Assembly (NCBI GenBank): GCA_964007475.1
Contig: CAXFZM010000254.1
Coordinates: 124,001-188,000, forward strand
Length of the DNA stretch: 64,000 bases
Source: Hybos culiciformis
Lineage: Eukaryota; Arthropoda; Insecta; Diptera; Hybotidae
Reading direction: 5' to 3'
This document shows, one piece after another, positions 38,001 through 50,018 of the stretch; position 1 is the stretch's first letter, and every line of letters starts with the position of its first letter. A program made the position numbers and the translations under genes. Under the pieces are notes generated by a model. It did not search any database. It saw nothing but the letters and a program-made list of their open reading frames with translations, and had not been told where the DNA came from.

Positions 38001-38165
38001 GAGAACCTCCGTTTTTGGCTTAAATTAAAGGTCTAGAAATTACGCTTCTTTCTGTGCAATTTTTATGAAAATCGGTTTTCTAGATCCGGAGAAATAAACG
38101 ATAAGGTGAGCAAACCCCCTAACTTTAACACATAAAATGTTGACTTTGGGCTGGTTTTTTGTTCA
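35003..38165 (+). repeat. Mixed stretch with emerging B/D alternation
   Basis: Seventeen monomers (17 x 186 plus 1 bp; the extra T is in ccgttttttgg near 35,593). The left part mixes A, C, E, B and D types with no repeat unit I can follow. From 37,236 the order is D, B, D, B, D, a 372-bp dimer pattern seen again at 50,019 and 62,243. The B monomer at 37,422 has ctcggtctcc and aaacggtaagg. The cataaaacgttg change at about 37,200 links it to the preceding HOR. Confidence 0.72.
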
Positions 38166-39838
38166 TTACTCCGGCTCCAGACTTCGGCGGACCTCCGTTT
38201 TTGGCTTAAATCAAAGGTCTAGAAATTACGCTTCTTTCTGTGCCATTTTTATGAAAATCGGTTTTCTAGATCCGGAGAAATAAACGATAAGGTGAACAAA
38301 CCCCCTAATTTTAACCCATAAAATGTTGACTTTGGGCTGGTTTTTTGTTCATTACTCCGGCTCCAGACCTCGGAGAACCTCCGTTTTTGGCTTAAATTAA
38401 AGGTCTAGAAATTACGCTTCTTTCTGTGCAATTTTTATGTAAATCGGTTTTCTAGATCCGGAGAAATAAACGATAAGGTGAGCAAACCCCCTAACTTTAA
38501 CACATAAAATGTTGACTTTGGGCTGGTTTTTTGTTCATTACTCGGGCTCCAGACCTCGGAGAACTTCCGTTTTTGGCTTAAATTAAAGGTCTAGAAATTA
38601 CGCTTCTTTCTGTGCAATTTTTATGAAAATCGGTTTTCTAGATCCGGAGAAATAAACGATAAGGTGAGCAAACCCCCTAACTTTAACACATAAAATGTTG
38701 ACTTTGGGCTGGTTTTTTGTTCATTACTCCGGCTCCAGACTTCGGCGGACCTCCGTTTTTGGCTTAAATCAAAGGTCTAGAAATTACGCTTCTTTCTGTG
38801 CAATTTTTATGAAAATCGGTTTTCTAGATCCGGAGAAATAAACGATAAGGTGAGCAAACCTCCTAACTTTAACACATAAAATGTTGACTTTGGGCTGGTT
38901 TTTTGTTCATTACTCCGGCTCCAGACTTCGGCGGACCTCCGTTTTTGGCTTAAATTAAAGGTCTAGAAATTACGCTTCTTTCTGTGCAATTTTTATGAAA
39001 ATCGGTTTTCTAGATCCGGAGAAATAAACGATAAGGTGAGCAAACCCCCTAACTTTAACACATAAAATGTTGACTTTGGCTGGTTTTTTGTTCATTACTC
39101 CGGCTCTAGACCTCGGAGAACCTCCGTTTTTGGCTTAAATTAAAGGTCTAGAAATTACGCTTCTTTCTGTGCAATTTTTATGAAAATCGGTTTTCTAGAT
39201 CCGGAGAAATAAACGATAAGGTGAGCAAACCCCCTAACTTTAACACATAAAATGTTGACTTTGGGCTGGTTTTTTGTTCATTACTCGGGCTCCAGACCTC
39301 GGAGAACCTTCGTTTTTGGCTTAAATTAAAGGTCTAGAAATTACGCTTCTTTCTATGCAATTTTAATGAAAATCGGTTTTCTAGATCCGGAGAAATAAAC
39401 GATAAGGTGAGCAAACCCCCTAACTTTAACACATAAAATGTTGACTTTGGGCTGGTTTTTTGTTCATTACTCGGGCTCCAGACCTCGGAGAACCTTCGTT
39501 TTTGGCTTAAATTAAAGGTCTAGAAATTACGCTTCTTTCTGTGCAATTTTTATGAAAATCGGTTTTCTAGATCCGGAGAAATAAACGATAAGGTGAGCAA
39601 ACCCCCTAACTTTAACACATAAAATGTTGACTTTGGGCTGGTTTTTTGTTCATTACTCCGGCTCTAGACCTCGGAGAAGCTCCGTTTTTGGCTTAAATTA
39701 AAGGTCTAGAAATTACGCTTCTTTCTGTGCAATTTTTATGAAAATCGGTTTTCTAGATCCGGAGAAATAAACGATAAGGTGAGCAAACCCCCTAACTTTA
39801 ACACATAAAATGTTGACTTTGGGCTGGTTTTTTGTTCA
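38166..39838 (+). repeat. Nine-monomer cassette alpha, copy 1 (1,673 bp)
   Basis: Order: C with aaatcaaagg, gtgccattttt, gtgaacaaac and taattttaaccc; tatgtaaatcgg; ctcgggctcc with aacttccg; C/aaatcaaagg with acctcctaac; C with the 1-bp-short ctttggctgg; D; B with atgcaattttaatg; B; and D with gagaagctccg. It is 9 x 186 minus 1 bp. The same cassette recurs at 46,163, 51,693 and 58,388. Confidence 0.9.
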
Positions 39839-42442
39839 TTACTCCGGCTCCAGACTTCGGCGGACCTCCGTTTTTGGCTTAAATCAAAGGTCTAGAAATT
39901 ACGCTTCTTTCTGTGCAATTTTTATGAAAATCGGTTTTCTAGATCCGGAGAAATAAACGATAAGGTGAACAAACCCCCTAATTTTAACCCATAAAATGTT
40001 GACTTTGGGCTGGTTTTTTGTTCATTACTCCGGCTCCAGACCTCGGAGAACCTCCGTTTTTGGCTTAAATTAAAGGTCTAGAAATTACGCTTCTTTCTGT
40101 GCAATTTTTATGTAAATCGGTTTTCTAGATCCGGAGAAATAAACGATAAGGTGAGCAAACCCCCTAACTTTAACACATAAAATGTTGACTTTGGGCTGGT
40201 TTTTTGTTCATTACTCGGGCTCCAGACCTCGGAGAACCTTCGTTTTTGGCTTAAATTAAAGGTCTAGAAATTACGCTTCTTTCTGTGCAATTTAAATGAA
40301 AATCGTTTTTCTAGATCCGGAGAAATAAACGATAAGGTGAGCAAACCCCCTAACTTTAACACATAAAATGTTGACTTTGGACTGGTTTTTTGTTCATTAC
40401 TCCGGCTCCAGACTTCGGCGGACCTCCGTTTTTGGCTTAAATTAAAGGTCTAGAAATTACGCTTCTTTCTGTGCAATTTTTATGAAAATCGGTTTTCTAG
40501 ATCCGGAGAAGTAAACGATAAGGTGAGCAAACCCCTTAACTTTAACACATAAAATGTTGACTTTGGGCTGGTTTTTTGTTCATTACTCCGGCTCTAGACC
40601 TCGGAGAACCTCCGTTTTTGGCTTAAATTAAAGGTCTAGAAATTACGCTTCTTTCTGTGCAATTTTTATGAAAATCGGTTTTCTAGATCCGGAGACATAA
40701 ACGATAAGGTGAGCAAACCCCCTAACTTTAACACATAAAATGTTGACTTTGGGCTGGTTTTTTGTTCATTACTCCGGCTCCAGACCTCGGAGAACCTCCG
40801 TTTTTGGCTTAAATTAAAGGTCTAGAAATTACGCTTCTTTCTGTGAAATTTTTATGAAAATCAGTTTTCTAGATCCGGAGAAATAAACGATAAGGTGAGC
40901 AAACCCCCTAACTTTAACACATAAAATGTTGACTTTGGGCTGGTTTTTTGTTCATTACTCCGGCTCCAGACTTCGGCGGACCTCCGTTTTTGGCTTAAAT
41001 GAAAGGTCTAGAAATTACGCTTCTTTCTATGCAATTTTAATGAAAATCGGTTTTCTAGATCCGGAGAAATAAACGATAAGGTGAGCAAACCCCCTAACTT
41101 TAACACATAAAATGTTGACTTTGGACTGGTTTTTTGTTCATTACTCCGGCTCTAGACCTCGGAGAACCTCCGTTTTTGGCTTAAATTAAAGGTTTAGAAA
41201 TTACGCTTCTTTCTGTGCAATTTTTATGAAAATCGGTTTTCTAGATCCGGAGAAATAAACGATAAGGTGAGCAAACCCCCTAACTTTAACACATAAAATG
41301 TTGACTTTGGGCTGGTTTTTTGTTCATTACTCCGGCTCCAGACTTCGGCGGACCTCCTTTTTTGGCTTAAACTAAAGGTCTAGAAATTACGCTTCTTTCT
41401 GTGCAATTTTTATGAAAATCGGTTTTCTAGATCCGGAGAAGTAAACGATAAGGTGAGCAAACCCCCTAACTTTAACACATAAAATGTTGACTTTGGGCTG
41501 GTTTTTTGTTCATTACTCCGGCTCTAGACCTCGGAGAACCTCCGTTTTTGGCTTAAATCAAAGGTCTAGAAATTACGCTTCTTTCTGTGCCATTTTTATG
41601 AAAATCGGTTTTCTAGATCCGGAGAAATAAACGATAAGGTGAACAAACCCCCTAATTTTAACCCATAAAATGTTGACTTTGGGCTGGTTTTTTGTTCATT
41701 ACTCCGGCTCCAGACCTCGGAGAACCTCCGTTTTTGGCTTAAATTAAAGGTCTAGAAATTACGCTTCTTTCTGTGCAATTTTTATGTAAATCGGTTTTCT
41801 AGATCCGGAGAAATAAACGATAAGGTGAGCAAACCCCCTAACTTTAACACATAAAATGTTGACTTTGGGCTGGTTTTTTGTTCATTACTCCGGCTCCAGA
41901 CTTCGGCGGACCTCCGTTTTTGGCTTAAATCAAAGGTCTAGAAATTACGCTTCTTTCTGTGCCATTTTTATGAAAATCGGTTTTCTAGATCCGGAGAAAT
42001 AAACGATAAGGTGAGCAAACCCCCTAACTTTAACACATAAAATGTTGACTTTGGGCTGGTTTTTTGTTCATTACTCCGGCTCCAGACTTCGGCGGACCTC
42101 CGTTTTTGGCTTAAATGAAAGGTCTAGAAATTACGCTTCTTTCTATGCAATTTTAATGAAAATCGGTTTTCTAGATCCGGAGAAATAAACGATAAGGTGA
42201 GCAAACCCCCTAACTTTAACACATAAAATGTTGACTTTGGGCTGGTTTTTTGTTCATTACTCCGGCTCCAGACTTCGGCGGACCTCCTTTTTTGGCTTAA
42301 ACTAAAGGTCTAGAAATTACGCTTCTTTCTGTGCAATTTTTATGAAAATCGGTTTTCTAGATCCGGAGAAATAAACGATAAGGTGAGCAAACCCCCTAAC
42401 TTTAACACATAAAATGTTGACTTTGGGCTGGTTTTTTGTTCA
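39839..42442 (+). repeat. Fourteen-monomer cassette beta, copy 1 (2,604 bp)
   Basis: Order: C/gtgaacaaac; tatgtaaatcgg; B with gcaatttaaatg and ending tttggactgg; C with ggagaagtaaac and cccctt; D with ggagacataa; A with aaatcagttttc; C with aaatgaaagg and atgcaattttaatg, ending tttggactgg; D with ggtttagaaat; C with cctccttttttgg and aaactaaagg; D head with aaatcaaagg, gtgccattttt and gtgaacaaac; tatgtaaatcgg; C with gtgccattttt; C with aaatgaaagg; C with cctccttttttgg. Exactly 14 x 186 bp. Confidence 0.9.
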
Positions 42443-45046
42443 TTACTCCGGCTCCAGACTTCGGCGGACCTCCGTTTTTGGCTTAAATCAAAGGTCTAGA
42501 AATTACGCTTCTTTCTGTGCCATTTTTATGAAAATCGGTTTTCTAGATCCGGAGAAATAAACGATAAGGTGAACAAACCCCCTAATTTTAACCCATAAAA
42601 TGTTGACTTTGGGCTGGTTTTTTGTTCATTACTCCGGCTCCAGACCTCGGAGAACCTCCGTTTTTGGCTTAAATTAAAGGTCTAGAAATTACGCTTCTTT
42701 CTGTGCAATTTTTATGTAAATCGGTTTTCTAGATCCGGAGAAATAAACGATAAGGTGAGCAAACCCCCTAACTTTAACACATAAAATGTTGACTTTGGGC
42801 TGGTTTTTTGTTCATTACTCGGGCTCCAGACCTCGGAGAACCTTCGTTTTTGGCTTAAATTAAAGGTCTAGAAATTACGCTTCTTTCTGTGCAATTTAAA
42901 TGAAAATCGTTTTTCTAGATCCGGAGAAATAAACGATAAGGTGAGCAAACCCCCTAACTTTAACACATAAAATGTTGACTTTGGACTGGTTTTTTGTTCA
43001 TTACTCCGGCTCCAGACTTCGGCGGACCTCCGTTTTTGGCTTAAATTAAAGGTCTAGAAATTACGCTTCTTTCTGTGCAATTTTTATGAAAATCGGTTTT
43101 CTAGATCCGGAGAAGTAAACGATAAGGTGAGCAAACCCCTTAACTTTAACACATAAAATGTTGACTTTGGGCTGGTTTTTTGTTCATTACTCCGGCTCTA
43201 GACCTCGGAGAACCTCCGTTTTTGGCTTAAATTAAAGGTCTAGAAATTACGCTTCTTTCTGTGCAATTTTTATGAAAATCGGTTTTCTAGATCCGGAGAC
43301 ATAAACGATAAGGTGAGCAAACCCCCTAACTTTAACACATAAAATGTTGACTTTGGGCTGGTTTTTTGTTCATTACTCCGGCTCCAGACCTCGGAGAACC
43401 TCCGTTTTTGGCTTAAATTAAAGGTCTAGAAATTACGCTTCTTTCTGTGAAATTTTTATGAAAATCAGTTTTCTAGATCCGGAGAAATAAACGATAAGGT
43501 GAGCAAACCCCCTAACTTTAACACATAAAATGTTGACTTTGGGCTGGTTTTTTGTTCATTACTCCGGCTCCAGACTTCGGCGGACCTCCGTTTTTGGCTT
43601 AAATGAAAGGTCTAGAAATTACGCTTCTTTCTATGCAATTTTAATGAAAATCGGTTTTCTAGATCCGGAGAAATAAACGATAAGGTGAGCAAACCCCCTA
43701 ACTTTAACACATAAAATGTTGACTTTGGACTGGTTTTTTGTTCATTACTCCGGCTCTAGACCTCGGAGAACCTCCGTTTTTGGCTTAAATTAAAGGTTTA
43801 GAAATTACGCTTCTTTCTGTGCAATTTTTATGAAAATCGGTTTTCTAGATCCGGAGAAATAAACGATAAGGTGAGCAAACCCCCTAACTTTAACACATAA
43901 AATGTTGACTTTGGGCTGGTTTTTTGTTCATTACTCCGGCTCCAGACTTCGGCGGACCTCCTTTTTTGGCTTAAACTAAAGGTCTAGAAATTACGCTTCT
44001 TTCTGTGCAATTTTTATGAAAATCGGTTTTCTAGATCCGGAGAAGTAAACGATAAGGTGAGCAAACCCCCTAACTTTAACACATAAAATGTTGACTTTGG
44101 GCTGGTTTTTTGTTCATTACTCCGGCTCTAGACCTCGGAGAACCTCCGTTTTTGGCTTAAATCAAAGGTCTAGAAATTACGCTTCTTTCTGTGCCATTTT
44201 TATGAAAATCGGTTTTCTAGATCCGGAGAAATAAACGATAAGGTGAACAAACCCCCTAATTTTAACCCATAAAATGTTGACTTTGGGCTGGTTTTTTGTT
44301 CATTACTCCGGCTCCAGACCTCGGAGAACCTCCGTTTTTGGCTTAAATTAAAGGTCTAGAAATTACGCTTCTTTCTGTGCAATTTTTATGTAAATCGGTT
44401 TTCTAGATCCGGAGAAATAAACGATAAGGTGAGCAAACCCCCTAACTTTAACACATAAAATGTTGACTTTGGGCTGGTTTTTTGTTCATTACTCCGGCTC
44501 CAGACTTCGGCGGACCTCCGTTTTTGGCTTAAATCAAAGGTCTAGAAATTACGCTTCTTTCTGTGCCATTTTTATGAAAATCGGTTTTCTAGATCCGGAG
44601 AAATAAACGATAAGGTGAGCAAACCCCCTAACTTTAACACATAAAATGTTGACTTTGGGCTGGTTTTTTGTTCATTACTCCGGCTCCAGACTTCGGCGGA
44701 CCTCCGTTTTTGGCTTAAATGAAAGGTCTAGAAATTACGCTTCTTTCTATGCAATTTTAATGAAAATCGGTTTTCTAGATCCGGAGAAATAAACGATAAG
44801 GTGAGCAAACCCCCTAACTTTAACACATAAAATGTTGACTTTGGGCTGGTTTTTTGTTCATTACTCCGGCTCCAGACTTCGGCGGACCTCCTTTTTTGGC
44901 TTAAACTAAAGGTCTAGAAATTACGCTTCTTTCTGTGCAATTTTTATGAAAATCGGTTTTCTAGATCCGGAGAAATAAACGATAAGGTGAGCAAACCCCC
45001 TAACTTTAACACATAAAATGTTGACTTTGGGCTGGTTTTTTGTTCA
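42443..45046 (+). repeat. Cassette beta, copy 2 (2,604 bp)
   Basis: Tandem copy of the preceding 14-mer at an offset of exactly 2,604 bp (ggagacataa at 40,691 and 43,295; gcaatttaaatg near 40,289 and 42,893). The first monomer has gtgccattttt where copy 1 has gtgcaattttt; apart from that I saw very few differences. Confidence 0.9.
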
Positions 45047-46162
45047 TTACTCCGGCTCCAGACTTCGGCGGACCTCCGTTTTTGGCTTAAATCAAAGGTC
45101 TAGAAATTACGCTTCTTTCTGTGCCATTTTTATGAAAATCGGTTTTCTAGATCCGGAGAAATAAACGATAAGGTGAACAAACCCCCTAATTTTAACCCAT
45201 AAAATGTTGACTTTGGGCTGGTTTTTTGTTCATTACTCCGGCTCCAGACCTCGGAGAACCTCCGTTTTTGGCTTAAATTAAAGGTCTAGAAATTACGCTT
45301 CTTTCTGTGCAATTTTTATGTAAATCGGTTTTCTAGATCCGGAGAAATAAACGATAAGGTGAGCAAACCCCCTAACTTTAACACATAAAATGTTGACTTT
45401 GGGCTGGTTTTTTGTTCATTACTCGGGCTCCAGACCTCGGAGAACTTCCGTTTTTGGCTTAAATTAAAGGTCTAGAAATTACGCTTCTTTCTGTGCAATT
45501 TTTATGAAAATCGGTTTTCTAGATCCGGAGAAATAAACGATAAGGTGAGCAAACCCCCTAACTTTAACACATAAAATGTTGACTTTGGGCTGGTTTTTTG
45601 TTCATTACTCCGGCTCCAGACTTCGGCGGACCTCCGTTTTTGGCTTAAATCAAAGGTCTAGAAATTACGCTTCTTTCTGTGCCATTTTTATGAAAATCGG
45701 TTTTCTAGATCCGGAGAAATAAACGATAAGGTGAGCAAACCCCCTAACTTTAACACATAAAATGTTGACTTTGGGCTGGTTTTTTGTTCATTACTCCGGC
45801 TCCAGACTTCGGCGGACCTCCGTTTTTGGCTTAAATGAAAGGTCTAGAAATTACGCTTCTTTCTATGCAATTTTAATGAAAATCGGTTTTCTAGATCCGG
45901 AGAAATAAACGATAAGGTGAGCAAACCCCCTAACTTTAACACATAAAATGTTGACTTTGGGCTGGTTTTTTGTTCATTACTCCGGCTCCAGACTTCGGCG
46001 GACCTCCTTTTTTGGCTTAAACTAAAGGTCTAGAAATTACGCTTCTTTCTGTGCAATTTTTATGAAAATCGGTTTTCTAGATCCGGAGAAATAAACGATA
46101 AGGTGAGCAAACCCCCTAACTTTAACACATAAAATGTTGACTTTGGGCTGGTTTTTTGTTCA
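45047..46162 (+). repeat. Six-monomer alpha/beta remnant
   Basis: C/gtgaacaaac, tatgtaaatcgg, ctcgggctcc with aacttccg, C with gtgccattttt, C with aaatgaaagg and C with cctccttttttgg. The first three are the start of alpha and the last three the end of beta. The segment is therefore a recombinant product joining the two cassettes in register. Confidence 0.82.
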
Positions 46163-47836
46163 TTACTCCGGCTCCAGACTTCGGCGGACCTCCGTTTTTG
46201 GCTTAAATCAAAGGTCTAGAAATTACGCTTCTTTCTGTGCCATTTTTATGAAAATCGGTTTTCTAGATCCGGAGAAATAAACGATAAGGTGAACAAACCC
46301 CCTAATTTTAACCCATAAAATGTTGACTTTGGGCTGGTTTTTTGTTCATTACTCCGGCTCCAGACCTCGGAGAACCTCCGTTTTTGGCTTAAATTAAAGG
46401 TCTAGAAATTACGCTTCTTTCTGTGCAATTTTTATGTAAATCGGTTTTCTAGATCCGGAGAAATAAACGATAAGGTGAGCAAACCCCCTAACTTTAACAC
46501 ATAAAATGTTGACTTTGGGCTGGTTTTTTGTTCATTACTCGGGCTCCAGACCTCGGAGAACTTCCGTTTTTGGCTTAAATTAAAGGTCTAGAAATTACGC
46601 TTCTTTCTGTGCAATTTTTATGAAAATCGGTTTTCTAGATCCGGAGAAATAAACGATAAGGTGAGCAAACCCCCTAACTTAAAACACATAAAATGTTGAC
46701 TTTGGGCTGGTTTTTTGTTCATTACTCCGGCTCCAGACTTCGGCGGACCTCCGTTTTTGGCTTAAATCAAAGGTCTAGAAATTACGCTTCTTTCTGTGCA
46801 ATTTTTATGAAAATCGGTTTTCTAGATCCGGAGAAATAAACGATAAGGTGAGCAAACCTCCTAACTTTAACACATAAAATGTTGACTTTGGGCTGGTTTT
46901 TTGTTCATTACTCCGGCTCCAGACTTCGGCGGACCTCCGTTTTTGGCTTAAATTAAAGGTCTAGAAATTACGCTTCTTTCTGTGCAATTTTTATGAAAAT
47001 CGGTTTTCTAGATCCGGAGAAATAAACGATAAGGTGAGCAAACCCCCTAACTTTAACACATAAAATGTTGACTTTGGCTGGTTTTTTGTTCATTACTCCG
47101 GCTCTAGACCTCGGAGAACCTCCGTTTTTGGCTTAAATTAAAGGTCTAGAAATTACGCTTCTTTCTGTGCAATTTTTATGAAAATCGGTTTTCTAGATCC
47201 GGAGAAATAAACGATAAGGTGAGCAAACCCCCTAACTTTAACACATAAAATGTTGACTTTGGGCTGGTTTTTTGTTCATTACTCGGGCTCCAGACCTCGG
47301 AGAACCTTCGTTTTTGGCTTAAATTAAAGGTCTAGAAATTACGCTTCTTTCTATGCAATTTTAATGAAAATCGGTTTTCTAGATCCGGAGAAATAAACGA
47401 TAAGGTGAGCAAACCCCCTAACTTTAACACATAAAATGTTGACTTTGGGCTGGTTTTTTGTTCATTACTCGGGCTCCAGACCTCGGAGAACCTTCGTTTT
47501 TGGCTTAAATTAAAGGTCTAGAAATTACGCTTCTTTCTGTGCAATTTTTATGAAAATCGGTTTTCTAGATCCGGAGAAATAAACGATAAGGTGAGCAAAC
47601 CCCCTAACTTTAACACATAAAATGTTGACTTTGGGCTGGTTTTTTGTTCATTACTCCGGCTCTAGACCTCGGAGAAGCTCCGTTTTTGGCTTAAATTAAA
47701 GGTCTAGAAATTACGCTTCTTTCTGTGCAATTTTTATGAAAATCGGTTTTCTAGATCCGGAGAAATAAACGATAAGGTGAGCAAACCCCCTAACTTTAAC
47801 ACATAAAATGTTGACTTTGGGCTGGTTTTTTGTTCA
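46163..47836 (+). repeat. Cassette alpha, copy 2 (1,674 bp)
   Basis: Same nine monomers as at 38,166. The ctttggctgg loss (47,073) is balanced by a private 1-bp gain, cttaaaacacat near 46,681. It is followed by a shortened beta and then B/D dimers, together forming the 30-monomer super-unit 46,163-51,692. Confidence 0.9.
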
Positions 47837-48022
47837 TTACTCCGGCTCCAGACTTCGGCGGACCTCCGTTTTTGGCTTAAATCAAAGGTCTAGAAATTAC
47901 GCTTCTTTCTGTGCAATTTTTATGAAAATCGGTTTTCTAGATCCGGAGAAATAAACGATAAGGTGAACAAACCCCCTAATTTTAACCCATAAAATGTTGA
48001 CTTTGGGCTGGTTTTTTGTTCA

Positions 48023-48208
48023 TTACTCCGGCTCCAGACCTCGGAGAACCTCCGTTTTTGGCTTAAATTAAAGGTCTAGAAATTACGCTTCTTTCTGTGC
48101 AATTTTTATGAAAATCGGTTTTCTAGATCCGGAGAAGTAAACGATAAGGTGAGCAAACCCCTTAACTTTAACACATAAAATGTTGACTTTGGGCTGGTTT
48201 TTTGTTCA
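48023..48208 (+). repeat. Monomer with a likely gene-conversion tract
   Basis: At this place in every other beta-type copy (for example 40,025, 42,629, 53,552, 60,247) the monomer carries tatgtaaatcgg, ggagaaataaac and aaaccccctaac. Here it carries tatgaaaatcgg, ggagaagtaaac and aaaccccttaac, exactly the markers of the monomer two units downstream (48,395-48,580). The A-type head is unchanged. A tract of at least about 50 bp, roughly 48,110-48,162, appears to have been copied from that neighbour. Confidence 0.75.
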
Positions 48209-49881
48209 TTACTCGGGCTCCAGACCTCGGAGAACCTTCGTTTTTGGCTTAAATTAAAGGTCTAGAAATTACGCTTCTTTCTGTGCAATTTTAATGAAAA
48301 TCGTTTTTCTAGATCCGGAGAAATAAACGATAAGGTGAGCAAACCCCCTAACTTTAACACATAAAATGTTGACTTTGGACTGGTTTTTTGTTCATTACTC
48401 CGGCTCCAGACTTCGGCGGACCTCCGTTTTTGGCTTAAATTAAAGGTCTAGAAATTACGCTTCTTTCTGTGCAATTTTTATGAAAATCGGTTTTCTAGAT
48501 CCGGAGAAGTAAACGATAAGGTGAGCAAACCCCTTAACTTTAACACATAAAATGTTGACTTTGGGCTGGTTTTTTGTTCATTACTCCGGCTCTAGACCTC
48601 GGAGAACCTCCGTTTTTGGCTTAAATTAAAGGTCTAGAAATTACGCTTCTTTCTGTGCAATTTTTATGAAAATCGGTTTTCTAGATCCGGAGACATAAAC
48701 GATAAGGTGAGCAAACCCCCTAACTTTAACACATAAAATGTTGACTTTGGGCTGGTTTTTTGTTCATTACTCCGGCTCCAGACCTCGGAGAACCTCCGTT
48801 TTTGGCTTAAATTAAAGGTCTAGAAATTACGCTTCTTTCTGTGCAATTTTTATGAAAATCAGTTTTCTAGATCCGGAGAAATAAACGATAAGGTGAGCAA
48901 ACCCCCTAACTTTAACACATAAAATGTTGACTTTGGGCTGGTTTTTTGTTCATTACTCCGGCTCCAGACTTCGGCGGACCTCCGTTTTTGGCTTAAATGA
49001 AAGGTCTAGAAATTACGCTTCTTTCTATGCAATTTTAATGAAAATCGGTTTTCTAGATCCGGAGAAATAAACTATAAGGTGAGCAAACCCCCTAACTTTA
49101 ACACATAAAATGTTGACTTTGGACTGGTTTTTTGTTCATTACTCCGGCTCTAGACCTCGGAGAACCTCCGTTTTTGGCTTAAATTAAAGGTTTAGAAATT
49201 ACGCTTCTTTCTGTGCAATTTTTATGAAAATCGGTTTTCTAGATCCGGAGAAATAAACGATAAGGTGAGCAAACCCCCTAACTTTAACACATAAAATGTT
49301 GACTTTGGGCTGGTTTTTTGTTCATTACTCCGGCTCCAGACTTCGGCGGACCTCCTTTTTTGGCTTAAACTAAAGGTCTAGAAATTACGCTTCTTTCTGT
49401 GCAATTTTTATGAAAATCGGTTTTCTAGATCCGGAGAAGTAAACGATAAGGTGAGCAAACCCCCTAACTTTAACACATAAAATGTTGACTTTGGGCTGGT
49501 TTTTTGTTCATTACTCCGGCTCTAGACCTCGGAGAACCTCCGTTTTTGGCTTAAATTAAAGGTCTAGAAATTACGCTTCTTTCTGTGCAATTTTTATGAA
49601 AATCGGTTTTCTAGATCCGGAGAAATAAACGATAAGGTGAGCAACCCCCTAACTTTAACACATAAAATGTTGACTTTGGGCTGGTTTTTTGTTCATTACT
49701 CCGGCTCCAGACCTCGGAGAACCTCCGTTTTTGGCTTAAATTAAAGCTCTAGAAATTACGCTTCTTTCTGTGCAATTTTTATGTAAATCGGTTTTCTAGA
49801 TCCGGAGAAATAAACGATAAGGTGAGCAAACCCCCTAACTTTAACACATAAAATGTTGACTTTGGGCTGGTTTTTTGTTCA

Positions 49882-50018
49882 TTACGCGGGCTCCAGACCT
49901 CGGAGAACCTTCGTTTTATGAAAATCGCTTTTCTAGATCCGGAGGAATAAACGATAAGGTGAGCAAACCCCCTAACTTTAACACATAAAATGTTGACTTT
50001 GGGCTGGTTTTTTGTTCA
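49882..50018 (+). repeat. Deleted monomer, 137 bp (49 bp missing)
   Basis: ttcgtttt runs directly into atgaaaatc, a deletion between the T5 tract at consensus 33-37 and that at 81-85, with tttt shared at both ends. The first TCTAGA and the pyrimidine tract are lost. Private changes aaaatcgctttt and ggaggaataaac distinguish it from its twin at 62,106. Its start reads ttacgcggg where others have ttactcggg. Confidence 0.92.

Larger units (their letters stand above)
47837..50018 (+). repeat. Shortened beta cassette with new ending
   Basis: Nine monomers follow beta through cctccttttttgg with ggagaagtaaac. Then come three new ones: D with the 1-bp-short gagcaaccccc, A with taaagctctag, and ttacgcgggctcc with a 49-bp deletion. 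The third beta monomer here has gcaattttaatg rather than gcaatttaaatg. The 12-monomer stretch recurs at 60,061-62,242, offset 12,224 bp. Confidence 0.87.
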
